From: CAYLHS01 sp964383535
GTDB lineage: Bacteria; Actinomycetota; Acidimicrobiia; Spongiisociales; UBA4744
DNA length: 34,832 bases
Reading direction: 5' to 3'
NCBI GenBank assembly: GCA_964383535.1
Contig: CAYLHS010000015.1
Coordinates: 1-34,832, forward strand
Below, piece by piece: positions 8,237-17,287 of this stretch. Under the pieces are notes generated by a model. It searched no databases and was not told the origin of the DNA. It worked only from the letters and a program-made list of their open reading frames with translations. The position numbers and the translations under genes were made by a program. Each line of letters begins with the position of its first letter. Position 1 is the stretch's first letter.

Positions 8237-9151
8237 GTGAGCAAGACCGGCCTCTTGGTGGCAGTGATTCTGATTGCAGCGGCGTGTGATGGCACATCGG
8301 CCGGCCAGTTGTCTGTCACCACATCATCGACATCTGCGACGTCGACCTCCACACCTTCTCCGAGCACGACCACATCCTCTTCGGTCCCACCCGGCACGAC
8401 CACCACGACTTCTCCGATCGGGGAGTTGCTGGTAGTCGGCGACTTCGGAACGGGCACGAGTGACGAGTACGAGGTCGCCGATGCAATGCGTCAGTGGGCG
8501 GCGACTCACGATGTGGCGGCGCTACTGACCACCGGCAACTATCTGTACACCAGCGACATCGACGCGACCTGGACGGAGCCGTACGGATGGTTGGCGGAGT
8601 CCGGCATCCCGGTATGGGTGACGTGGGGAACCAATGACGTCCAGCGTCCGGACGTCATCAACACGGCGTTCAATGACCCGCCGCATTGGGCCACCTATCA
8701 CTGGGGTAACGCCACGATCATCATCCTCGATTCCACTCAGATCGGTGACCTGGCACAGGAGCATTGGCTGGACGAGCAACTGGACGCGCTCGTCGGCGCG
8801 TTGATCGTCGCCGAGCACAATCCTGCATTGGCATGCTCGTCGCAGGGCGACACTGCATCAGTGCTCAGTCGCTGGGCGCCGAAGTTCGCAGACGCCGGTG
8901 TGGTGGCAGTCCTATCGGGCCACGATTCCAACTACCAGCGGTTCGAGTTCGAGCGTGTGACCTACGTGGTCACGGGTGGCGGAGGCGAGAGCGTGGACGC
9001 GTTGGAGGATTGCCCGGAGGAACATCCAGAGCGGCTCGCGGGTGCCGCCGAGCATCACTTCCTGGCAATCAGCCAGGTCGGCAAGATGTTCAGCGTCGAT
9101 GTCGTCGGTGTCGATGGTGAGTTGATCGACCAGTTCGTCTTGTCCCGGTGA
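8237..9151 (+). CDS. Secreted lipoprotein with degenerate metallophosphoesterase domain
   Basis: 304 residues from GTG 8237, chosen because the signal peptide then starts SKTGLLVAVILIAAAC with lipobox cysteine C17. An ATG ten codons upstream is possible. A Ser/Thr/Pro-rich linker covers about 24-60, followed by a purple-acid-phosphatase-like fold: GDFG at 68-71, HNPALAC from H194, GHDSNYQRF at 228-236, and YVVTGGGG. Usual active-site motifs are altered. Where relatives have TGDN there is TGNY (99-102), GNH is GTN (131-133), and GHxH is GHDS (228-231). D69, H194 and H229 remain. So one metal-bridging Asp, the Asn/His pair and the last His are lost. It is probably anchored outside the cytoplasmic membrane and likely catalytically impaired; a binding role is possible. 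Confidence 0.85.
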   Translation: MSKTGLLVAVILIAAACDGTSAGQLSVTTSSTSATSTSTPSPSTTTSSSVPPGTTTTTSPIGELLVVGDFGTGTSDEYEVADAMRQWAATHDVAALLTTGNYLYTSDIDATWTEPYGWLAESGIPVWVTWGTNDVQRPDVINTAFNDPPHWATYHWGNATIIILDSTQIGDLAQEHWLDEQLDALVGALIVAEHNPALACSSQGDTASVLSRWAPKFADAGVVAVLSGHDSNYQRFEFERVTYVVTGGGGESVDALEDCPEEHPERLAGAAEHHFLAISQVGKMFSVDVVGVDGELIDQFVLSR

Positions 9152-9211
9152 TGCGTCGCCGCGGACGACACCCGGAAACTCAGGCAGATCTCTCGGCGCC
9201 AGGCCGTCGCT

Positions 9212-10156
9212 TCAACGTCCTGTCGGCAGTTGGGCTGACCGATCCCGTCCGACCTTCGAGAGAACGAGAAGGAGCAGGATGAACAACGCTCCAGAAGCAA
9301 TCAGGAGCCCGGCAGTGAACACAGCTGCCTGTGCGAGCGTCACCCCGGTGGGAAGCAGCCGGGAAGACGCCGCGGCCGTTGCGAGCTGAATGACGGCTGT
9401 CGGGAGAAACCAGCGGGGCGGTTGGTGCCGGTGGCGTGATCGCATAGCCAGTCGAACCAACGGCTCGATCACAAGCAATCCGAAACAGGCAACCACAACG
9501 ATCAGCGTTGCCGGGATGCCGCGACCATCAATGGCGGCCGCCCAGAGCAATACTCCCGTCACGGCATAGGCCCCCGGCGACCCGAGTCGGGCGGCCGGCC
9601 ACGGCCATCCAAGCAGCACGGCAGGCAGGGCGACGCCGAGAAGAACCAGCGCCAGTTCGGTGTCCGGTACGAGGAAGAACAACCCGAGCACGGTGATGCC
9701 CAAGAGAGGAACAGACGGGCCACCGTTCCTGCGATCGAAATCCGAGATGAGTACTCCGATCAGCGGGATGCCGACCAGCACGTACCAGGGGGACCATGGC
9801 ACGAGTTCTCCGACCGGCAACCTTCCTGAGGGATTGGCGTCGCGGACCGCCACAGAGATCACCCATGCTCCGCCAAAGGCGAGTAGGAACCCGAGCACCC
9901 GTCCCAACCTGCTCCAGGAGCCGAGCAGACCGGCGGCGACGAGGAGTCCGGAGCCTGCCCAGACTGCAGGGGTGACCTCGTAGGAGATGGAGAGAGCCGT
10001 GAGAAAGCCGCCTGCGATGAGCACTCCGGCGATGGGCATGGCGCGCCGACGCAGCAGGAGCGACGCGATCATGCCCGCGGCGAGGATGATGGAGCCGACG
10101 ACTATCGCCGTGAGGAACTCGGGGCTCGAGAAGACCCGAATCGTTGCCGCTTCCAC
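9212..10156 (-). CDS. Polytopic membrane protein of unknown function
   Basis: A 314-residue, very hydrophobic protein with about ten predicted membrane segments and short basic loops (RRRAMP, RSRHRHQPPRWF). It ends in a basic tail after a long last segment. I do not recognise a family and see no catalytic motif. Start GTG 10156. It begins 44 bases after the stop of the PglK-like ABC exporter gene, in the same direction, so it is probably the last gene of that leftward polysaccharide block. Possible roles are a transport accessory or polymerase-like membrane enzyme, but nothing in the sequence decides this. Confidence 0.75.
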   Translation of the reverse strand: MEAATIRVFSSPEFLTAIVVGSIILAAGMIASLLLRRRAMPIAGVLIAGGFLTALSISYEVTPAVWAGSGLLVAAGLLGSWSRLGRVLGFLLAFGGAWVISVAVRDANPSGRLPVGELVPWSPWYVLVGIPLIGVLISDFDRRNGGPSVPLLGITVLGLFFLVPDTELALVLLGVALPAVLLGWPWPAARLGSPGAYAVTGVLLWAAAIDGRGIPATLIVVVACFGLLVIEPLVRLAMRSRHRHQPPRWFLPTAVIQLATAAASSRLLPTGVTLAQAAVFTAGLLIASGALFILLLLVLSKVGRDRSAQLPTGR

Positions 10157-10200
10157 GGGCGAACTCTAGGGGAGTCGTCGCCGGTCGCGCATTGGCGCCG

Positions 10201-11976
10201 CTATGGGTTTGCCTCCAACAAGAACGGGTGCTTCCGTGCCAGTTCGGCGAAGGTCCCCATGCCGGTGATCTTCCCCCCTTCGATGACCACGATACGATCC
10301 GCGTTCTTGATGGTTGTGAGGCGATGAGCGATCGTGATCACCGTTCGATCGCTGCTGAGTCTCTCGAGCGTGCCGATCAGCTCGGCTTCGGTGATGGAGT
10401 CGAGTGCAGACGTTCCCTCGTCGAATATCAACACAGCCGGGTCTCTGTACAGTGCTCTGGCGATGGCCACCCGCTGTCGTTGCCCCCCCGACAGCCGTGT
10501 CCCACGTTCCCCGATGCGGGTCTCGAGGCCGTCCGGGAGAGAATCCACGAAGTCGGCCAGTTGCGCCAGGGCGATGACCTCTCGCACGCGTGCATCGTTG
10601 ATTCCGTCATCTGGCATTCCGAATGCGACGTTTCGTCGCAACGTGTCGTCCAGGAGGAATACGATTTGCGACACCACCCCGAGGTTCGCCTGCCATGCCT
10701 CGGTGGAGTCGGTGAGCTGCGCTCCGTCAATCCGGATTTCGCCGCTGGTGGGTTGCAGGAGTCCCACCAGGAGATCGACAAAGGTCGACTTGCCTCCTCC
10801 CGTGGGCCCGCAGATGCCGACGGACTCGCCCCGTGCGATGCTCAAGTTCACACCGGTCAGTGCTGCCTCGGGCGACCCGTCGTATGTGAACGACACCGAG
10901 TCGATGCGGATCTCCTGTTCGAACGGCAGAGGATCCGGCGACTTCGAATGTTTGGTCGTACCGGAGCTCTCCAACTCCGTGAGGTCGGCATACAGGTCGT
11001 CAACCGGCGCGGACGCGAACTTGAGATTCGTGACCGCCTGGATGATCGTCTGCAATGACGGCTGGAGCCGCAGTCCTGCGTAGGCGAACAGTCCGAGCAC
11101 CGGCAGGGCGTCGGTCACCGATCCTCCGCGCGTAACAGTCATGGCAAAGAACACGAGGATGAACAGCAGGAGAGAGAACTCCATGAGCACGCTCGGAACC
11201 TGCGCCATGGTTCTCTGAAGGTAGTTGGCTTTCGCATACGCGGCACGTTCCGAGCTGAAACGACGGGCGAAGTAGCGAATCCGGCCGAGCAGCTTGACGT
11301 CGCGGATTCCCGTGAGACTCTCCTGGAGTACGGCGAAGTAGTTGCGAACGGTCACGTGCGCGACTCGACCGAGTCTCTTCATCGAAGGCTGCACCGACTT
11401 CGTCAGCAGATAGACGGTAGGGCCGATGATGGCGATGGCGAGAGCGGTCGCAAGAGGGGATGCCAGGATCAGCACGGCCAGCAGCATGAGCAGCAGCATC
11501 GACTGGGATACGAGCGAAACCGAAGGCTGGAATACCTGGGTGACCAGTCGATTGACTGCCTGGTGTGCGTTTCTGATCAACTCTGCCGAGTTCCTCTTCA
11601 ATTGCCACACGTATGGCATTCGCAGGTAGCCCTCCACCAGCTTGGTCGACAGTCGCAGACCCGCCTGTTGGATGACCCTTTGCTGGACGTAGGTCTGCAG
11701 GATCTTGGCCAGGGCGCGGATCAGAAAGAACAGGCCGATTGACCCGAGGATCACCAGAGTCAGCGTCCGATCGCTCATTTCGCTGCCAAGCGAACGCAGA
11801 TCGCCGATGACGGGGAGCGTCATCCCGTTCTCCGGGTCCGAGATCATCCGCAAGAGGAAGAGCACCAGGGCCGCCCCGATGGCCTCGAGGCCGCTGACGA
11901 TCAGAGACAACACCACGACGATCACCCAACGGCTCAGCCGTGTCAAGGCCAGGAGATACCGAACCTTGCTAAACAT
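10201..11976 (-). CDS. ABC exporter, fused permease-ATPase, PglK/MsbA-like flippase
   Basis: A 591-residue half-transporter. An N-terminal six-helix membrane domain (about 15-320) is followed by a nucleotide-binding domain: Walker A GPTGGGKST 390-398, signature LSGGQ 495-499, Walker B LIFDEGTSALD with D519/E520, and switch histidine H551. Walker B reads DEGTSALD where DEATSALD or DEPTSALD is more common, which is not expected to matter. In a glycan locus with a PglF-like dehydratase the natural role is flipping a polyprenyl-linked oligosaccharide across the cytoplasmic membrane, as PglK does. No Wzx-type flippase is present in the window, which supports this. Export of another lipid or peptide cannot be excluded. 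The membrane protein gene follows 44 bases downstream; 190 bases separate it from the GT2 gene upstream. Confidence 0.92.
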   Translation of the reverse strand: MFSKVRYLLALTRLSRWVIVVVLSLIVSGLEAIGAALVLFLLRMISDPENGMTLPVIGDLRSLGSEMSDRTLTLVILGSIGLFFLIRALAKILQTYVQQRVIQQAGLRLSTKLVEGYLRMPYVWQLKRNSAELIRNAHQAVNRLVTQVFQPSVSLVSQSMLLLMLLAVLILASPLATALAIAIIGPTVYLLTKSVQPSMKRLGRVAHVTVRNYFAVLQESLTGIRDVKLLGRIRYFARRFSSERAAYAKANYLQRTMAQVPSVLMEFSLLLFILVFFAMTVTRGGSVTDALPVLGLFAYAGLRLQPSLQTIIQAVTNLKFASAPVDDLYADLTELESSGTTKHSKSPDPLPFEQEIRIDSVSFTYDGSPEAALTGVNLSIARGESVGICGPTGGGKSTFVDLLVGLLQPTSGEIRIDGAQLTDSTEAWQANLGVVSQIVFLLDDTLRRNVAFGMPDDGINDARVREVIALAQLADFVDSLPDGLETRIGERGTRLSGGQRQRVAIARALYRDPAVLIFDEGTSALDSITEAELIGTLERLSSDRTVITIAHRLTTIKNADRIVVIEGGKITGMGTFAELARKHPFLLEANP

Positions 11977-12166
11977 GCAACCGCGCCTTTCCGAAGATCA
12001 TCGGTCGAGAGGATAGAGAACGATGGGATACCCCGAGAACACGGCGGATAGGGCACTCGGATCGGCGACTGCACCCGTCTCTTCGCGACGCCCCGCTTGC
12101 TGATCCCGAAAGAGGCCCCCGGAGATCGGCCACGGTCGTTCAGCAACGCACCAGCAGCGTCCGTGT

Positions 12167-13018
12167 CTAGACATCTGAGGCGACCCTCGTCGGCAGAGCG
12201 ACCGTGATACCCATTCTGCCTCGAATCCCATCCCACATGCCACGACAGAAGAGGGTGGCCTTGTGCCACCTGTCGTCCTCTTTGACCGCAATTCGGAGGG
12301 CCGTCTTGGCCAGCGTGCGGACCAGTTTTTGCCAACGCTGGCCGCGTTGTACGCGAAGCCTGTAGTAGATGGCGTTCCTGGTCTCGTAGTAGAGCTTCCA
12401 GCCCGGTTTGTGATCTGCTCTTCTGCTCATCACGTGGACAGCCGTGGCGGTCCGAGACTGAAACCGCTCGAATCCTGCTGTTGGGAGCCGACGCTGCAGG
12501 TAGTCGGTGTCCTCGTAGAACCAGACCCAGTCGGGCCACGGTTGTCCGACCGACTCGACTGCGTGGCGTCCGATCAGGACTCCATACCACCCTGGCCATG
12601 TGATTGTCTCGTCGTTCGGACCCCGAATGACGGGCCTGAGGTACAGCCTTGCTGGATCAGATTCGTGATCCGACAGGAGGGCTTCGAGACAGTGGGGATC
12701 GGGGATCACGTCATCGTCCATCGCCCATATGAAGTCGTGACGGCCGGCACTGAAGAGCTGGAAACCAGCGGCGAAACCGCCGGCGGGCCCGGTGTTGGCG
12801 GGCATCGTGTGGACGTCGACGCCAGAAATCCCAGACAGAATCGTGTGAGCGGCAGGCGTTCCCGCGTTGTCGATCACCAGAATCTGATCGGGTCGACGGG
12901 TCTGGCTCCGCAGCGCATTCACACAGGCGAGCAGGTCATCAGGTGCGCTGAATGTCACGATGACCGCCACCACGGAGAGTCGTGTGGTTTCTCTTCGCGC
13001 TCTCACAGGCTCGGTCAC
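12167..13018 (-). CDS. Glycosyltransferase family 2
   Basis: A 283-residue protein with the GT-A fold start VVAVIVTFSAPDDLLACVNALRSQ, an LVIDNAG strand, the metal-binding DxD region in WAMDDDVIPD, and the acceptor/catalytic segment WVWFYEDTDYLQR. The NTGPAGGFAAGF and RNAIYYRLR stretches resemble galactofuranosyl- and rhamnosyl-transferase relatives (GlfT/WbbL types). Start GTG 13018; GTGA overlaps the stop of the deacetylase-GT4 gene upstream, so the two are co-translated. It is likely cytoplasmic or peripheral at the membrane and adds one sugar to the lipid-linked intermediate. Donor and acceptor are not readable. Confidence 0.92.
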   Translation of the reverse strand: MTEPVRARRETTRLSVVAVIVTFSAPDDLLACVNALRSQTRRPDQILVIDNAGTPAAHTILSGISGVDVHTMPANTGPAGGFAAGFQLFSAGRHDFIWAMDDDVIPDPHCLEALLSDHESDPARLYLRPVIRGPNDETITWPGWYGVLIGRHAVESVGQPWPDWVWFYEDTDYLQRRLPTAGFERFQSRTATAVHVMSRRADHKPGWKLYYETRNAIYYRLRVQRGQRWQKLVRTLAKTALRIAVKEDDRWHKATLFCRGMWDGIRGRMGITVALPTRVASDV

Positions 13019-14976
13019 TTGATCGCCTCCTCGCGTAGCCAGCCAACCATCTGGGCCATCACATGGTGCTCCGAGTAGTGCTCATCAAAGCGAGTACGCA
13101 ACGACCTGGACGGATGCCGTAGACCGCGACCGGCGGCAACCTGGATTCCTCGAATGAGGGAGCCGACATCACCGGGTGCCACGAGGGTAGCGTCGTCTGC
13201 CCCCCCGAGAACCTCTCGGATCGCCGGCAGGTCGGACGCAACGATCGGAAGGCCCATCGCCATTGCCTCGAGGAGCGCTCCGCCCAGCCCTTCATAGAGT
13301 GATGGGAAGACGAAGACATCCGCCGCGGAGAGCACGTCACCGACATCCTCTCGCTGGCCCAGGAATCGCACCGAATCCCCAAGGGCCAGCCTTCCATGGA
13401 GAGCCTCGAGGTCGCGAGTCGCGTTTCCTTCCCTGCCGGCGATCAGAGCCACTGTCTCGGGGCGTTCTCTTCGAAACTCGGCAACTGCTTCCAGCAGATA
13501 CCGCTGGCCCTTCTGGTATTCCTGCCGACCGACGTTCAGGAGCACAAACGCATCGTCAGGCAGGCCGAGACCAGTGCGAACACTGTGGCGACGTTCCAGA
13601 CCCGGTTCTCCTAGGCGTTCCCTACTCCGGGAACGGGGAATCACCGTAACCGCCCCCGGATCGATGCGCAGATCACGCACGGCGGCGGTCTTCACGGCGT
13701 CTGTGATCGCATGAAAACGGTCGACGAGATGCCGGGCCGTCCACCCGTCGACCAGCCGGATCAAGCCCAGTTTCCACGGCCGAACATTGCTGTCCTCGAG
13801 CCGGATCGAATCGTAGGGCGTGTTCACCAGGCTCATCACAACCGGGGTACCGGCTCCAATGGCGGCGAGTCGACCGAGCATGTTCGCCTCGAATAGGGTC
13901 GTGTGGACGAGGCAAGGACGACGGTCGCGGAGGAGCCTACGGACCTCGACGAGCCACCCTGCCCAACTGCGAGAACGGAGCGCAATGACCTCCGCCCCAC
14001 TGGAACGGGCCTCGTCCGTGAGGCTTCCTTCAGTGGCTTTGAGGCAAACGATCAGCACCGGGTAGCCGGCGGCGCGGAGCGCAGGGACGAGTTCAACCAA
14101 CGATCGTTCAGCGCCACCCTGGTCGAGTGAGTTGATCAGGAACAGTGCCGGGTTGGTTGAACGAGAACTCTGGTCGTACGACTCCGCCCTTCGAAGTCTG
14201 CGCCTGACCGCGTACTCCGCACGGGCGCCACGCCGAATCTTGTGCCTGAAGAAGGTCAACCCGTCACTCCTCTGGATGGGGAGCCGGGGTATCCGGTACG
14301 GATCGGTCGTGGACAGAATCGGTCCGCCTCCCCCGACGGTCGCCGATTCGTATCGCTCTCGCACGAGCGAATCGGCGGCGGGTGACCACCATCCCCATGG
14401 GTAGGTGAAATGACGAGGCGGCTGCCTTGTGCGTTCCGTGATCAGCCGGTTGGATGTGTCCAGCTCCTCGGCGATCGCCTCAGGGGATAGGTGGCGAAGA
14501 TCCAGATGGGCGTGGGTGTGGGCACCGAGCGTGACGAGGTCGGACGCGATCATGTCGTTCACCTGTTCCCAGGTGAGGGGCCGAGCGGCAGGGTACCGTG
14601 GATCGAGCGGGCTCCCCGTCTCGATCGGCTCGGTCGTGAGATACAGCGTGAACGGAAGGCCGCGGTCTGCGAGGAGGGGAAACGCGTTCAGGTAGACATC
14701 CTCGAAGCCATCATCGAAGGTGAGGACAAAGAGCCTATGGGCATCCTGCTCGCCTCGGCGCTCGATGGCGGTCGGGAGGTCGACGATCTCACCCTGGGCG
14801 GTCATCCAATCGAGTTGTCTGCGGAACACCTCGGTGGAGATCTCCATCTCGCGGCCGAGGTCCGTACCGATCTGGTGATAGATGAGGACCCTGGGACCAG
14901 GAAACGGGCCTAGGAACGGGTCGACCAGGGTGAATGCAGTCTTTGCCGCCACTCGGATGATTCGCCCGGTACTCAC
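13015..14976 (-). CDS. Fusion: NodB-type polysaccharide deacetylase plus GT4 glycosyltransferase
   Basis: 653 residues in one frame. Residues about 28-250 form a NodB (CE4) domain with LTFDDGF at 85-91 (D88/D89), the metal-binding HTHAH at 153-157, and HFTYPWG at 189-195. Residues about 277-650 form a GT-B family 4 transferase starting LFLINSLDQGGAERSLVEL, with the phosphate/NDP-binding end EGLGGALLEAMAMGLPIVAS (E-x7-E). There is no signal peptide, so the deacetylase would act on a cytoplasmic, probably lipid-linked, N-acetyl or O-acyl sugar, which is unusual for CE4 enzymes. The gene starts at ATG 14976 and overlaps the GT2 gene by four bases. The fusion suggests a coupled remove-acyl and add-sugar step, which is inference. 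Confidence 0.9.
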   Translation of the reverse strand: MSTGRIIRVAAKTAFTLVDPFLGPFPGPRVLIYHQIGTDLGREMEISTEVFRRQLDWMTAQGEIVDLPTAIERRGEQDAHRLFVLTFDDGFEDVYLNAFPLLADRGLPFTLYLTTEPIETGSPLDPRYPAARPLTWEQVNDMIASDLVTLGAHTHAHLDLRHLSPEAIAEELDTSNRLITERTRQPPRHFTYPWGWWSPAADSLVRERYESATVGGGGPILSTTDPYRIPRLPIQRSDGLTFFRHKIRRGARAEYAVRRRLRRAESYDQSSRSTNPALFLINSLDQGGAERSLVELVPALRAAGYPVLIVCLKATEGSLTDEARSSGAEVIALRSRSWAGWLVEVRRLLRDRRPCLVHTTLFEANMLGRLAAIGAGTPVVMSLVNTPYDSIRLEDSNVRPWKLGLIRLVDGWTARHLVDRFHAITDAVKTAAVRDLRIDPGAVTVIPRSRSRERLGEPGLERRHSVRTGLGLPDDAFVLLNVGRQEYQKGQRYLLEAVAEFRRERPETVALIAGREGNATRDLEALHGRLALGDSVRFLGQREDVGDVLSAADVFVFPSLYEGLGGALLEAMAMGLPIVASDLPAIREVLGGADDATLVAPGDVGSLIRGIQVAAGRGLRHPSRSLRTRFDEHYSEHHVMAQMVGWLREEAIK

Positions 14977-15111
14977 AACTGATCGGACCCGAATCGGCCG
15001 GAGTCACATCCGAGCAGTTCGGCTACTCGGGGCTGGGAGAGAAGCCATTCCGTGGTCAACCGCGACCTTCCTCTGGCTGGCGATTCCGCACTGTGACGCT
15101 CACGATCGACC

Positions 15112-17058
15112 CTATGCGGGCCTGAGGGGTGCTCGCCGCCCCGTCTGTTCCAACGAGATCACTTCATCGCCGGTCCAGGTTCGAGATGTGAGGCTATGGA
15201 GCATTTCGTGGATCGCCTCATCGTCTCCATTCTCGGCTAGATCACGCAACAGAGCCACCGAATCCATCAAGGTGATCGCTCCAGCGTGGCCAGGCTCTGC
15301 CTTGTTGATCTTCGGGTGAGGGCCGGGCAGTAGCGGAGAGGTGGACAGGACCTCTCGGAGCTTCTCACCGGGTCGCGCACCGGTCATGACCACCTCGATG
15401 TCCCGCCCCGGGACCAGGCCTGCAAGCCGGATGATGCGGTGAGCAAGATCGAGAATACGAACCGGCTTGCCCATGTCGAGGACGAAGACCTCGCCGCCCT
15501 CGGCCAGCGCGGATGCCTGCAGCACCAGTTCGACGGCTTCACCGACTGTCATGAAGTAGCGCTCCATCTCTGGATCGCTGACGGTGACCGGTCCGCCATG
15601 CTGGATCTGATACATGAAGGTGGGAATCACACTGCCGCGACTCCCCAGAACGTTGCCGAATCGAACGGCCGAGTACCTGGTGACCCCGCCGTGAGCGGCC
15701 GCGGCGGTCTGCAGCATCATCTCCGCGACGCGCTTCGATGCGCCCATCACACTGGTCGGATCGACGGCCTTGTCGGTCGAGATCAATACGAACCTCTCCA
15801 CCCCTGCCTGCTGGGCGGATCGGAGAACGTTCCCGGTTCCGATGATGTTGGTCTTGATCGCTTCGGCAGGGCACGCCTCGAGGATTGGCACATGCTTGTG
15901 AGCGGCCGCGTGAAACACGATGTGTGGTCTGGATTGTGCGAAGAGCCGTGCCAGAGCAGCCTCGTCCCGGATGTCGCACAGCGCGACCTCGGGCTCGATA
16001 GACGAATCATGCCATCGCATCAGGGCGTTGTGGAGGTGGGTCTCATCGTTGTCGAGAGCGATGATCCGGCTCGGGGCGAAGGCTTGCACCTGGCGAACGA
16101 TCTCAGAACCGATCGACCCTCCGGCCCCGGTTACGAGGACGCATTTGCCGGTCAGGATGCGTGCCACCTCGTCGAGTCGGGTGGACACGGCAGGGCGAGG
16201 CAGCAAGTCGGCGAGCTCGAGGTCGCGGATATCCCGCACGGCACCGTTGCCGCTGAGGACCTGGTCCACGTCGGGCAAGATACGTAGTCGGACGTCGATG
16301 CTGATGCATCGGTCGACGAGACTACGTAGTGCCTCGTCGCCCAGGTTCTCCGCGATCACGATCTGATCGACCTCGAGCCAGGAGACGATCTCCGGCAGGT
16401 CCTCGAGATTGCCCAGGACGCCGAGACCGGCCAGCTTCCTCAAGGACGGTTGGCCGTTCGTGCTCACGAAACCAATGACGTGCACGGGGTGCGGTTCCGT
16501 CGGGCCTCTGCGGGCGAGATCGACGGCGGCCTGGCTGGTTCCCACCACCAGAGTGCGCGGGCGGTCGGCGACCGTTGCGCCGCGCTTGAACGAAAACACT
16601 CTGGAACGGAACCTCACCGCCCCCATACCGCCGAGGGTGAGCATCGCACCGGCTGCAAGCACCATGTAGGGGATCGGTCCCTGGGCTCCCGTGAGCCGGT
16701 ACACGAAGATGAGGACGAACAACGAGCCTGCGGCGGTTCCGACGGAAGCCACGATGCGCATGGCCTCTTCGACACTCGCGAATTCCCAGACGTGCCCGTA
16801 GGTGCCGAACGCCAGGTTCGCCGTGAGATGAATGATGAGAATCGCAGGCAAGGCGACCAGGAATCCGTGCCACCAGCGTTCGGACAGCCCCTTCACGTCG
16901 ATGAATGCCAGAAGTTGAGCAGCGGCGTATGCGATGACGACGATGACTGCGTCGGTTATCGCGAAGGAGATGTCGGCCCGAACGCGCGAAGCCTTTTGAG
17001 CGAGAAGCGTCCTCCACGGCACCTTCTCGAACGGGCCATTTGGCTCCCCAGCTGACAT
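15112..17058 (-). CDS. PglF/CapD/FlaA1-type membrane-bound NDP-sugar 4,6-dehydratase
   Basis: 648 residues with the classic layout: four N-terminal membrane helices (about 32-52, 66-84, 103-121, 130-148), a first Rossmann-like domain (about 168-260), and the catalytic SDR domain with GAGGSIG at 311-317. The SDR catalytic triad is the PglF-type T428-D429-K430 in FVLISTDKAV, with M438 where other SDRs carry Tyr, and K442. It makes a UDP-4-keto-6-deoxy-HexNAc, the usual precursor of 4-amino sugars such as bacillosamine. The DegT aminotransferase and GNAT acetyltransferase genes in this locus fit the next two steps. Start ATG 17058 with GGAAGGG upstream; that site lies in a small hairpin (17065-17081). 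Divergent from the epimerase gene. Confidence 0.93.
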   Translation of the reverse strand: MSAGEPNGPFEKVPWRTLLAQKASRVRADISFAITDAVIVVIAYAAAQLLAFIDVKGLSERWWHGFLVALPAILIIHLTANLAFGTYGHVWEFASVEEAMRIVASVGTAAGSLFVLIFVYRLTGAQGPIPYMVLAAGAMLTLGGMGAVRFRSRVFSFKRGATVADRPRTLVVGTSQAAVDLARRGPTEPHPVHVIGFVSTNGQPSLRKLAGLGVLGNLEDLPEIVSWLEVDQIVIAENLGDEALRSLVDRCISIDVRLRILPDVDQVLSGNGAVRDIRDLELADLLPRPAVSTRLDEVARILTGKCVLVTGAGGSIGSEIVRQVQAFAPSRIIALDNDETHLHNALMRWHDSSIEPEVALCDIRDEAALARLFAQSRPHIVFHAAAHKHVPILEACPAEAIKTNIIGTGNVLRSAQQAGVERFVLISTDKAVDPTSVMGASKRVAEMMLQTAAAAHGGVTRYSAVRFGNVLGSRGSVIPTFMYQIQHGGPVTVSDPEMERYFMTVGEAVELVLQASALAEGGEVFVLDMGKPVRILDLAHRIIRLAGLVPGRDIEVVMTGARPGEKLREVLSTSPLLPGPHPKINKAEPGHAGAITLMDSVALLRDLAENGDDEAIHEMLHSLTSRTWTGDEVISLEQTGRRAPLRPA

Positions 17059-17287
17059 TCTGCCCTTCCATTAGTAGGAAGAGAAGGACCAGGCTGTGCG
17101 ATCGTGCCATCAGACGCGCCCATGCGTCATTCCGACCGATCAGTGAACTAGCCCGAAGCGCCTCCCAGCGTCCTCTCCGCCCACTTGCATCTTTACGGCT
17201 CTGGTGTAAGTTACCACGGAGAGCGCGAATGCGCCATAGGCCGGATGACCCAACGGGGGAACGTCTTCGGGGAGACAGGGAGGACCG
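17059..17287. promoter_or_regulatory. Divergent promoter region between the two polysaccharide blocks
   Basis: These 229 non-coding bases separate the leftward dehydratase gene and the rightward epimerase gene, so both promoters must lie here or further out. A weak rightward candidate is TTGCAT near 17184-17189 followed 16 bases later by TAAGTT, over a small palindrome GTAAGTTAC. No strong sigma-70-like pair was seen. Only the position supports the call. Confidence 0.4.
17065..17081 (-). promoter_or_regulatory. Small hairpin covering the ribosome-binding site of the PglF-like gene
   Basis: On the minus strand CTTCC (17081-17077 side) and GGAAG (17069-17065) can pair over a seven-base loop. 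GGAAG is also the start of the GGAAGGG ribosome-binding site just before ATG 17058. Pairing would partly hide the site. Five base pairs is a weak stem and may be chance. Confidence 0.3.

Noticed and set aside
10144..11058. Long plus-strand open frame of 304 codons
   Set aside because: It is the antisense of the nucleotide-binding domain of the ABC exporter, as expected in high-GC DNA.
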